DNA of 34,371 bases. It comes from Planctomycetota bacterium. Lineage in GTDB: Bacteria; Planctomycetota; UBA1135; GCA-002686595. The translations under genes were made by a program, and so were the position numbers. Positions within the stretch are counted from its first letter, which is position 1. Each line of letters starts with the position of its first letter. The notes below the pieces were generated by a model that saw only the letters and a list, made by a program, of their open reading frames with translations, was not told the origin of the DNA and did not search any database. The stretch covers positions 1 through 34,371 of the forward strand of contig JALWOP010000470.1 of the NCBI GenBank assembly GCA_027083445.1, given 5' to 3'. Below are positions 25,328 through 32,611 of the stretch, in pieces.

Positions 25328-27724
25328 TCACACCAGCTCACGGCGCTTGCGGAGGATCCATTCGACCGAGAGCAGCCCCAGGGCGACCAGGAGGGTCGTG
25401 AGGCTGTCCCAGACATCTTCGAGCTGGGAGGAGATCGGTTCCCGGCGCTCTTCGCCCCCGGGGAACTCCTCCAGGAGGCCTTGCACCCCGGTTACCGGAG
25501 CCGCCCGACCGCCGGTAAGCGATGCGACCGAACGCAGCGCGGCGGGGTCGGGCGCGGGATCGGCGGTCTCGCGGGAGGGCAGCACCACTTCGACCTCGGT
25601 CGTGGCGACGCGCTCCCCATCGCGCTCGATCCAGGCGCGATAGACGCCGGGGCGCTGGGGCAGGAAGGTACCGCGGAAGACTCCCGGTCGCCCTTCGATG
25701 CCCCCCAGGCTGAGCTCTTCGGGGGGGGCTTCCGGGCCCTGGATCCAGATGCTCTGGTCTTCCTCGCTGCTGGGCCGGTAGTCCTCGTCGAGGACGCGAG
25801 CCTCCAGGCTGATGCGTTCGTCGAGACCATAGCGGGTCCGGAGGGGCTCCAAGCCGTAGCGCCGATCCCCGCTCCGCAGGCGTCCCAGCGCGAGCCAGCG
25901 GATGGCGTTGCGCCAGAAGCGCTCGTGGTAGCGGTGGATATAGCGGTAGCGCCACCGCCAGGTCATGTCATCGGTGGCCAGGAAGAGCGTCCGTCCCGAG
26001 GGGTAGTGTCCAATGACGAGGAGTGGGTCGCGTGCCCCGTCGTGGTCGGGATTCGGCTCGGGGTTGCGCAGGAGGACCTGTGCTCCGGGCTTGGCCTTGG
26101 CGACGGGGAAGTACCAGTAGTAACCCCGCAGCCCGGTCGGCTCCTCCCAGAGCTCCCGGTTCAGGGCGAGCTCTTCGTGCAGGCGCACGATCTCGTGGGG
26201 AGCGGCAGGGTGCTCGAGCAGAGGACGGCGCTCGACCGTCGTGTCGAGGTCGAGGCTCAGGTGCCCGCCCGTTTCGAGCTCGACCGGGAGGAGCTTGGCG
26301 AAGTCCGTGCCTACCAGGGCGCGCGGGTTCTCGTACTCCCCGGCGATCACGGCCAGGCCTCCCCCGCGCTTCACGAACTCGATCAGGGCCTGGACGAAGG
26401 CTTCGCCCTGGGCCGGATCGGGGGCGACCGCGTAGGGGTTGACGTCCCCCAGGATGACCACGTCGTAGTTGTCGAGCAGCTCCCGCCGATCGGTCGGGAC
26501 GCGCGTCAGGCGATCGATCCCGCTGGTCGATTCCTGGGGAAAGTCGCTGGTGGCCGACATCAGGAAGATCTGGGCCTGGATGCGCTCGTCTGCCCGCAAC
26601 AAGAGGTCTTTCAGGAAGCGGTATTCATAGCGCGGATAGCCGTCGACGTAGAGCACGCGGATGCGTTGGCGGGTGACGTGCACGACCACGTCGAGGGCGT
26701 TGTCGTCGGTCATGCGCTCGTCCGGTAGGGGCGCCACGCTGACTCGGAAGCGGCGCTCGCTCTGGTCGAGCCCCGACTCACTGCCCGGGGCGACGAGGAC
26801 GACGCGGTCCCCGACCTCGGAGGGGTGTGCCGCTTCGCTGGTAACCGTACGCGGCTCTCCCCTACGGCCCTCGGGGGGGAGCTCCTCCAGTACGACCTCG
26901 ACCTCGTCGATGTCACTGGTCCCCTGGGCGCGCACGCGTACGGCGATCGAGACCTGGTCGCCTTCGAGCACACTCGAGGGCGCCTCTACCAGCTCGAGGA
27001 CCATGTTGCGCTCGGGCCGCGTGTCTCCCACGACCAGCGTGTGAACCGGGGTCCCCGCTGCCCGCGCCGTGCCGGCGGCTTCAAGCAGGTCTCGCCCCCC
27101 CGTCGCGCGCCCATCGGAAATCAGCACCACGTCGGTCACGTTCTCCCCGCGATGGGCCCCGAGGGCGGCGAGCAGAGCGTCTCCGGGGTGAGTACCGCGG
27201 CCACGCGCCTGCGCTGCCTCGGGGTCGCTCAGCTTGGCTAGGCGCTCGTCGAAGCGATAGAGCTCAGTCTGGTAGCCGCGTCCCTCGAGCTCGGCCCGCA
27301 GGGTGTTCAGGGCCCTGCGCGCCAGGTCGAAACGGGAGGCTTCGCCGGGGGGCTTTCCGGCTAGGCGCTGGACGGCTTCGCGCTGGGCGGCATCCCCGCT
27401 ATAGGCGTCGTGGCGACTCATGCTCGCGGAATCGTCGAGCAGCACGAGAACCTTGGCGGGCTCGACGTTCTCCTGCTGTTCGACTCGCACCGGGCGCATG
27501 AGTACCGCCAAGAGGAGCAGGAGGGTGAGGAGGCGCAGGCCGACCAGGACCAGGCGTGTCCGGCGGCCGAGGTCTTCGCGGAAGTAGGCGAGGCTCGCGA
27601 CCAGGACCGCCCCCGGCACGAGCAGGAAGACGATGACCCACGTAGGGGGAGCGTCGAGCAGCCGCCAGGTCTTGCTCAGGGCCTCGGTCGCCGCCCCGGC
27701 GTCTTGAAGTGCAAACCCGATCAT
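25328..27724 (-). CDS. Membrane VWA protein with glutamine-amidotransferase-like domain
   Basis: This 798-aa protein starts at ATG 27724, overlapping the previous stop as ATGA. Two N-terminal membrane helices (about residues 29-46 and 58-76) precede a VWA domain (about 90-230) with an intact MIDAS: DDSAS at 97-101, Thr in RGTHPGD and Asp in LISDGRATGG. An Ig-like segment follows. Next comes a class-I glutamine-amidotransferase-like fold (about 350-620; VLYVDGYPRYEYRFLKDLLL and YDVVILGDVNPY). At the expected nucleophile loop it reads GGGLAVIAGEYEN, with no cysteine, so amidotransferase activity is unlikely. A last membrane helix lies near the C-terminus (LTTLLVALGLLSVEWIL). This is the usual partner of BatA-type proteins in MoxR clusters. 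Confidence 0.9.
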   Translation of the reverse strand: MIGFALQDAGAATEALSKTWRLLDAPPTWVIVFLLVPGAVLVASLAYFREDLGRRTRLVLVGLRLLTLLLLLAVLMRPVRVEQQENVEPAKVLVLLDDSASMSRHDAYSGDAAQREAVQRLAGKPPGEASRFDLARRALNTLRAELEGRGYQTELYRFDERLAKLSDPEAAQARGRGTHPGDALLAALGAHRGENVTDVVLISDGRATGGRDLLEAAGTARAAGTPVHTLVVGDTRPERNMVLELVEAPSSVLEGDQVSIAVRVRAQGTSDIDEVEVVLEELPPEGRRGEPRTVTSEAAHPSEVGDRVVLVAPGSESGLDQSERRFRVSVAPLPDERMTDDNALDVVVHVTRQRIRVLYVDGYPRYEYRFLKDLLLRADERIQAQIFLMSATSDFPQESTSGIDRLTRVPTDRRELLDNYDVVILGDVNPYAVAPDPAQGEAFVQALIEFVKRGGGLAVIAGEYENPRALVGTDFAKLLPVELETGGHLSLDLDTTVERRPLLEHPAAPHEIVRLHEELALNRELWEEPTGLRGYYWYFPVAKAKPGAQVLLRNPEPNPDHDGARDPLLVIGHYPSGRTLFLATDDMTWRWRYRYIHRYHERFWRNAIRWLALGRLRSGDRRYGLEPLRTRYGLDERISLEARVLDEDYRPSSEEDQSIWIQGPEAPPEELSLGGIEGRPGVFRGTFLPQRPGVYRAWIERDGERVATTEVEVVLPSRETADPAPDPAALRSVASLTGGRAAPVTGVQGLLEEFPGGEERREPISSQLEDVWDSLTTLLVALGLLSVEWILRKRRELV

Positions 27725-29952
27725 GCCCGCATCCTCCGGCGGCTACCGATCCAGGCACCCCAAAGCGACTCGCCGACGAGGAAGAGCAGGCACAGGCCAG
27801 CGACCAGGCGCCAGAGTTCACCGCGCGTATCGCGCGCACCAGGGGCCGCGCTCCCCTTGCTACTGCGCTGGAGCAGGGTCAGGGCGGGGTGCAGTGCGGA
27901 GAGTTCCGGCGGGCTGAGCCGGTCGATGTCGCCCTCCAGGGGATCGATCTCTACGGCGAAAGGCTCGCTGCGCTCGTCGCCCAGGCCGACGGTGTAGAGG
28001 CCGGCGCGTCGGGTGCGCGTGGGAGGGATTTCGGGCAGGCGCCAGCGTCCATCGGGGAGCTCCTCGACGTCACCCTCGATGGCAAAGCGCTCGCCGCTGG
28101 GCAGCTCGAGCTCGGTCATGCGGGGGTAGGTGTCGACGGTCAAACGCAGGGGCTCCCCGGGGGCCAGGACCCGCGGCGGCTCGCGGCGTTGGCCGGCGTA
28201 GCGCAGCCACTCGTGGACCAGGGGTACGAGGGTGCGCGGGGAGCGCACGATGTCGCTCCACTGGGGATCGAAGGAGCTCGTGTAGAGGAAGACCCGTCCC
28301 TGATCGAAGGCACGCTCGATCAGCAGGGGGCTCGTCGCCTCGTCATCGAGACTGGCCAGCACGCGTGCATCGTCCAGGGGCCGGGCATGGACGAAGGCGT
28401 ACAGGGGCACCTCGGTCAGGAAGGGGCGCCAGGCCTCGTCGGCGAAGAACGAGAGGGCCGGGTGGTGTTCGTCGAAGGTCGCGACCCGGAAGTAGCTCGT
28501 CCGCCGAGCGACGCTCACCCTGCGCAGGAGCTCGGCCGGGAGCAGTCCCGAGCCATCGGGGCGGAAGAGGCGTTCGTTGATCTGGGAGAGATCCGCCACC
28601 CTCGGACCGAGGGCGATCACCAAGGCGCCACCCGAAGCGACGCGCTCCTCCAGACGGGGAATCGCCGGGGCGGGGATGACCGGGACGCCCGCGAGCAGGA
28701 TGACGTCATAGTTTCGCAGCTCGGTCTTGGGGTCGAGCAGAGTGTCGGCGGTGACCTCGTCGGCGAGGAAGGGGGCCAGGGGAGCGCCCAGGGCCGCATC
28801 CCCTTGCAGGGGCTCGAGCGCCAGCATCAAGAAGCCGACGCCGTCCTTTTCGAGATCATCGGCGGGTGAGCCGTTGACGACCAGGACCCGCACCGGCGGA
28901 GGGGCGAAGATCACGCTGGCGCGCGTGTCGTCCACGGCCAGCTTGTCCCCGTCTAAGGCCGCGAGGAGGGCGTGGGCGCCGGGGCTGGTGAAGGTGACGG
29001 TGAAGACCGCCTCGGCGTTGCCGTCGGCGGGGATGTCGATGCGACGAATCGGCAGGCGGTTGCCGTCGACGCTGAGGGAGACCCGCTCGGCGGGTCTGGG
29101 GGAGGGGCCGTGATTGGTGATCCGTACGGCGATTTCGATCGGAGCACCGAGGGTCGCTCCGCCCTCGGCGGGGGTGATGGCGCTGAGCGTGAGGTTCGAA
29201 GGCCGCCCGGAGCTCCCGCCCACGTCTTCGACCACGACCTTGACGTCGAGTTCGGCCAGGGCGTCGAGCTCCCGCTGGATCGGCCCGGGTCCCTCCTCGC
29301 TCTCCGCCGCGGGAGGGATGAAGCTCGAACGCTGCAGGTCGGAGAGCAGGCGCACCTCGATCGCACTGCGTCCCAGCTCGCCGGCCTCTTCCACCGCGAG
29401 GGAGGCCACCTCCGCGAGGGTCGCCCCCAGATCGAGGCGTTCGTCGGTCGGCTCCTCGAAGGTCGCGAGCAGGGAGAGGGCTTTTTCGGGGGCCTGCCAT
29501 CCCAGGAGACGGGGGTGCGCTCCGGCCAGGATGAGTTGGACGCGGTCGCCCCGCCCGCCGTCGAGGTCATCGACGATCTCGGTCGCCCGGCGCACCGCGC
29601 GCTCGAAGAGGGTTTCGATCTCTTCTCGGTAGCCCATCGAAGCCGAGGCATCGACGATCAGCACCATGTCCCGGCGCCGTTCGGTCAGGGGGGCCAGGGC
29701 TCCGCCGCCACGGGCATAAGGGCGTGCTATCGCCAGGGCCAGGAGGGCGACGGCGCCCATGCGCAGCAAGAGAAGCAGGAGGTTTTCGAGCTGCACGCGC
29801 CGCCGGGTCCGCCGATAGGCGGCGAGCACGAAGCGCATCGCTGCCCAGGGCATGGGGCGGTAGCGCCGCCGGTTGAGCAGGTGAATGATCAGCGGCACCG
29901 CCGCGAGCAGGGCGCCCAGGGCCAGGGCGGGATGCAGGAAACCTTCCAGCAT
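27721..29952 (-). CDS. BatA-type membrane protein with VWA domain
   Basis: This 743-aa protein has an ATG at 29952 that shares one base with the previous stop (TGATG). The N-terminus is the aerotolerance-regulator (BatA) signature: a membrane helix (about 7-26), then IIHLLNRRRYRPMPWAAMRF, then RRVQLENLLLLLLRMGAVAL with a second helix (57-77). A VWA domain (about 93-270) has MIDAS residues DASAS at 101-105. A CARDB-like adhesion segment (about 280-370) and an amidotransferase-like fold (VRVLVVNGSPADDLEKDG onward) follow, then an extended C-terminal part and a final membrane helix (LWRLVAGLCLLFLVGESLWG). In the Bacteroides aerotolerance operon such proteins sit beside MoxR and DUF58 proteins. 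Here it probably forms the membrane part of the same machine. Confidence 0.92.
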   Translation of the reverse strand: MLEGFLHPALALGALLAAVPLIIHLLNRRRYRPMPWAAMRFVLAAYRRTRRRVQLENLLLLLLRMGAVALLALAIARPYARGGGALAPLTERRRDMVLIVDASASMGYREEIETLFERAVRRATEIVDDLDGGRGDRVQLILAGAHPRLLGWQAPEKALSLLATFEEPTDERLDLGATLAEVASLAVEEAGELGRSAIEVRLLSDLQRSSFIPPAAESEEGPGPIQRELDALAELDVKVVVEDVGGSSGRPSNLTLSAITPAEGGATLGAPIEIAVRITNHGPSPRPAERVSLSVDGNRLPIRRIDIPADGNAEAVFTVTFTSPGAHALLAALDGDKLAVDDTRASVIFAPPPVRVLVVNGSPADDLEKDGVGFLMLALEPLQGDAALGAPLAPFLADEVTADTLLDPKTELRNYDVILLAGVPVIPAPAIPRLEERVASGGALVIALGPRVADLSQINERLFRPDGSGLLPAELLRRVSVARRTSYFRVATFDEHHPALSFFADEAWRPFLTEVPLYAFVHARPLDDARVLASLDDEATSPLLIERAFDQGRVFLYTSSFDPQWSDIVRSPRTLVPLVHEWLRYAGQRREPPRVLAPGEPLRLTVDTYPRMTELELPSGERFAIEGDVEELPDGRWRLPEIPPTRTRRAGLYTVGLGDERSEPFAVEIDPLEGDIDRLSPPELSALHPALTLLQRSSKGSAAPGARDTRGELWRLVAGLCLLFLVGESLWGAWIGSRRRMRA

Positions 29953-30860
29953 CAGCGCGCTCCTCCGCGACTGCGAGCGCTGCGGCGTGCGAGGTAGGCG
30001 GCCAGCAGCGCGTCGAGGGGCTCATCCGTGCGCAGGAGCACGTAGTCGATCGAGAGGCTGGTCGCTTGGCGCGCAAGGGCGCGATTGTGGGCCCGGATCT
30101 CTTCGAGGTAAGCCTCACGGATCGCCTTGGGATCCACCTTGTGGGTACCGCTGCCCTCGAGCCCCTCCAGTCGAACCAGGCTGTCCAGTTCGAAGGAGAG
30201 TTCGAGGGGATCGAGGACCTGGAAGAGGATCGGTTCGTGTCCGCCGTAGACCAGGCGCTTGAGACCGTCGCCGATACTCTCGAGGTCGTCGAAGAAGTCC
30301 GAGAAGATCGCGCTGATCCCGCGTCGGCGCAGGCGTGAAGCGAGCCAGGAGAGCACCTCACCGACGTGGGTTTCGCCCTGGGGCTCGGCCTCCTCGAGGG
30401 TGCGCAGGATGGCGACCTCCTGGGGGGTTCCGTTACCCGGGGGGACCTTGGCGCGTTCGCTTGCGTCGAAGACGACCAGGCCTGCCGTGTCCCGCTGTCC
30501 CAGGATCAGGTGGGAGAGGGCCGCGGCGCCCCAGCGTGCATAGTCGAGCTTGGTGTGGGCGAGGGAGCCGAAGCCCATCGATTCGCTGGCATCGAGCAGG
30601 ATGTTGCACGAGAGGTTGGTCTCCTCGATGTACTCCTTGACGACCAGTCGCTCCGAGCGCGCGAAGACACGCCAGTCGATCGCGCGCAGCTCGTCGCCGG
30701 GGGAGTAGGGGCGGTGCTGGGCGAACTCGACCGAACTCCCGCGGTGGGGGGAGCGGTGGTGTCCGGCCATGAATCCCTCGACCACCCGCCGCGCGACGAC
30801 GGAGAGGTGGCTCAGGCGGTCGAGGACCTTGGGGTCGAGGCCTGCGTAACGAGCGGACAT
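29952..30860 (-). CDS. DUF58 domain protein
   Basis: This 302-aa protein has no signal peptide. It carries the DUF58 signature PYSPGDELRAIDWRVFAR at about residues 51-68, followed by a VWA-like fold whose first strand has DASES at 90-94, so the metal site looks intact. The C-terminal part includes ISAIFSDFFDDLESIGDGLK and FQVLDPLELSFELDSLVRLE. DUF58 proteins are routinely encoded beside MoxR ATPases and are thought to be their partners. The gene starts 9 bases after the moxR stop and overlaps the BatA-type gene by one base, so it is tightly coupled. Cytoplasmic location is expected. Confidence 0.94.
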   Translation of the reverse strand: MSARYAGLDPKVLDRLSHLSVVARRVVEGFMAGHHRSPHRGSSVEFAQHRPYSPGDELRAIDWRVFARSERLVVKEYIEETNLSCNILLDASESMGFGSLAHTKLDYARWGAAALSHLILGQRDTAGLVVFDASERAKVPPGNGTPQEVAILRTLEEAEPQGETHVGEVLSWLASRLRRRGISAIFSDFFDDLESIGDGLKRLVYGGHEPILFQVLDPLELSFELDSLVRLEGLEGSGTHKVDPKAIREAYLEEIRAHNRALARQATSLSIDYVLLRTDEPLDALLAAYLARRSARSRGGAR

Positions 30861-30869
30861 GCGCGCGGA

Positions 30870-31901
30870 TCAGCCGCGGGCCGCCGGGGAGACGCCGGGC
30901 ACACCGGCGGCCACTCCGTCGCCCAGTCGCACCTCGTCCAGGAGGCGGTCGATGACCTGGTCCGAGTCGATGCCTTCGGCTTGAGCGGTGAAGTTGGTGA
31001 CGATGCGGTGGCGCAGGACGGGGTGGGCGATGGCGCGCACGTCCTCGCTGGCCACCGAGTCGCGACCCGCGAGGGCGGCGTGGGCCTTGGCCCCCAGGAT
31101 CAGGTACTGGCTCGCCCGCGGACCGGCACCCCAGGTGACCCATTCGCGAATGAAATCGAGGGGAGTGTCGGAGCGCACACGGGTGGCCCGCGAGAGGGCC
31201 AGGGCGTAGTCGTAGATCGCGTCGGGGACGGGGACTTCGCGTACGGTGGCCTGCAGGGAGGCGAGTTCGTCGGCGCTGACCACGCTGCCGACCTCGGCGG
31301 TCTGGGTACCGGTCGTGCGCTCGAGGATCGCGCGCTCCTCCTCGGCGCTGGGGTAGCCCACTTGAACCATGAACATGAAGCGATCGAGCTGGGCTTCGGG
31401 CAGGGGGTAGGTGCCTTCCTGTTCGATCGGGTTCTGGGTCGCCAGGACGAAGAAGGGGTCGGGCAGGGGGTGGGCCTCTCCCCCTGCGGTCACCTGGCGC
31501 TCGACCATCGCCTCGAGCAGGGCCGCCTGGGTCTTGGGTGGTGTGCGGTTGATCTCGTCCGCGAGCAGGACGTTGGTGAAGATCGGCCCCGGAGCGAAGC
31601 GAAAGGAGCGCGCGGAGGTCTCGGGGTCGATGTGCAAGAGTTCCGTACCGGTGATGTCCGAGGGCATCAGGTCGGGCGTGAACTGGATGCGGGCGAAGCC
31701 GAGCTCCATCGTCCGAGCCAGGCTGGAAATCATCAGGGTCTTGGCCAGGCCAGGGACCCCGACCAGGAGGCAGTGCCCCCGGGTGAGGATGGCCAGGAGG
31801 AGCTGGTCGATGACCTCGTCTTGACCGACGATGACGCGGGCGAGCTCCTGCTTCATCCGGCCGTGGACTTCGCGGAGGCGCTCCAGGGAGCCTTCGGGCA
31901 T
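30870..31901 (-). CDS. moxR: MoxR-family AAA+ ATPase
   Basis: This protein has 343 aa from ATG 31901, which matches the usual N-terminus of the family ([20 protein letters not shown]); the 38 residues upstream are Pro-rich and not conserved-looking. Motifs in order are VGQDEV (25-30), Walker A GVPGLAKT (48-55), Walker B LLADEIN (112-118), sensor 1 ATQNP (154-158) and the arginine-containing EAQLDRF (169-175). The C-terminal lid has [13 protein letters not shown], and [13 protein letters not shown] near the end. MoxR proteins are ring ATPases that mature or remodel protein complexes, often acting through VWA partners. It is the first gene of the leftward operon, so it is the probable motor of the system. 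There is no obvious Shine-Dalgarno sequence before the start. Confidence 0.95.
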   Translation of the reverse strand: MPEGSLERLREVHGRMKQELARVIVGQDEVIDQLLLAILTRGHCLLVGVPGLAKTLMISSLARTMELGFARIQFTPDLMPSDITGTELLHIDPETSARSFRFAPGPIFTNVLLADEINRTPPKTQAALLEAMVERQVTAGGEAHPLPDPFFVLATQNPIEQEGTYPLPEAQLDRFMFMVQVGYPSAEEERAILERTTGTQTAEVGSVVSADELASLQATVREVPVPDAIYDYALALSRATRVRSDTPLDFIREWVTWGAGPRASQYLILGAKAHAALAGRDSVASEDVRAIAHPVLRHRIVTNFTAQAEGIDSDQVIDRLLDEVRLGDGVAAGVPGVSPAARG

Positions 31902-32055
31902 ATCGATAGGTGGGTAGGGCTGCGGAAAAGGTGGAAGGGGGGCTCGCGGGGATCTTTGGGGTCCGGGCCCCCTTCCCTGGCGGTTCCCCCCCGCGATGGC
32001 AGGGGCCGGACCCAATCTACAACGCCCCTAGGCGCCCCCCCAGGGGTGGTCTCGC

Positions 32056-32061
32056 TTTATA
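32056..32061 (-). promoter_or_regulatory. Possible -10 element for the MoxR operon
   Basis: Read leftward, TATAAA occurs at 32061-32056 in otherwise very GC-rich sequence, about 155 bases before the moxR start. The sequence 16-18 bases upstream does not resemble a sigma-70 -35 box, so the call is weak. Confidence 0.25.
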
Positions 32062-32186
32062 CCCGTCCGTTGCTTACGGATTCGGGGGGGAGGCGCTGGG
32101 GGCGCGCAGCGGCGGGCACGGGTCGCCGCAGGCTTCACCGTTCTCGCCCCGGCTCGCTCCACGCCCGCGGGGCTGGGGCTCGAGAA

Positions 32187-32221
32187 CCCCTCGAGCGGGG
32201 TCCGCGGCGAGCCTCGAGGGG
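32187..32221. repeat. 9-bp inverted repeat containing CTCGAG
   Basis: CCCCTCGAG at 32187-32195 pairs with CTCGAGGGG at 32213-32221 across a 17-base spacer. A third CTCGAG lies just before it (32179-32184). It could be a stem-loop in a leader RNA or a protein-binding site. Confidence 0.35.
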
Positions 32222-32244
32222 CCCTGGCGGGCGTCCGGCAGGGG

Positions 32245-32259
32245 TGAAACGCCGTTTCA
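32245..32259. promoter_or_regulatory. Operator-like palindrome
   Basis: TGAAACG and CGTTTCA form a 7-bp inverted repeat around a single central base. It is AT-rich compared with its surroundings and stands about 185 bases upstream of the possible -10 element, so it could be a dimeric regulator site. This is only suggestive. Confidence 0.3.
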
Positions 32260-32356
32260 GCAGGGGGACCGCTCAGCAGGGGAGCGCGGAGCTGCATCGC
32301 AGCCCCAGCGGAGAGGTGGCGGAGTTCGCTCGTAGGCCCGCTGGAGTAGCAGCAGT

Positions 32357-32389
32357 GGGGTCCCCACCGACCCGTGTCGGGGGGACCCC
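32357..32389. terminator. Strong hairpin, possible 3' end signal of the PQQ gene
   Basis: Arms 32357-32371 and 32376-32389 pair over 14 bases with one bulged A and a 4-base loop. It lies about 220 bases past the stop of the leftward PQQ gene, without a T-run on either strand. Confidence 0.35.
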
Positions 32390-32403
32390 GAGCTTCACTC
32401 CTC

Positions 32404-32419
32404 CACTCCCTAGGGAGTG
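32404..32419. repeat. Perfect 16-base palindrome
   Basis: CACTCCCTAGGGAGTG is fully self-complementary. A related CCTAGG-centred element lies about 30 bases further on (around 32439-32450). It could be a cruciform or a binding site for a dimeric protein. Confidence 0.4.
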
Positions 32420-32503
32420 TCGAGTGGGGACGACTCGGACCTAGGGGTCGGTCCGTGGGGGGCCTGCCAGAAACCCCTGGGTCGTCCCGTGGTTCCCCCA
32501 TTG

Positions 32504-32530
32504 CCGGGCGCACCTTCGGGGCGCGCCCGG
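32504..32530. terminator. GC-rich hairpin with TTCG loop
   Basis: CCGGGCGC (32504-32511) pairs with GCGCCCGG (32523-32530), and CC/GG pairs close a TTCG loop at 32515-32518. The UUCG tetraloop forms on a rightward transcript; on the leftward strand, about 80 bases past the PQQ gene's stop, the loop is CGAA. There is no T-run. Confidence 0.4.
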
Positions 32531-32611
32531 AACGGGGGCTTCTCTCGGTTCTCTATCTACCTGGACTGCCCTGCTCGGGTGGGGTTGCAGTCCTCTCGAA
32601 GAAAACCCGAG

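Larger units (their letters stand above)
31902..32611. other. 710-base non-coding region with many hairpins, upstream of the MoxR operon
   Basis: No convincing gene is present: open frames here are short, Pro/Arg-rich and lack good starts. The stretch 32180-32535 holds several inverted repeats: 32187-32195 with 32213-32221 (9 bp), 32245-32259, 32357-32389 (14 bp with one bulged A), the perfect 16-base palindrome 32404-32419, and 32504-32530. It must contain the 3' end signals of the PQQ gene to its right and the promoter of the operon to its left. I could not match it to RNase P, tmRNA or a known riboswitch by eye. Confidence 0.5.

Noticed and set aside
32028-32513. Small leftward open frame in the intergenic region
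   Set aside because: The product is Arg/Pro/Ala-rich without motifs and covers the hairpin cluster; no Shine-Dalgarno sequence supports it.
32060-32540. RNase P RNA, tmRNA or a known riboswitch in the hairpin-rich gap
   Set aside because: I could not find the conserved core sequences of these RNAs on either strand by eye, so I left it as an unassigned structured region.
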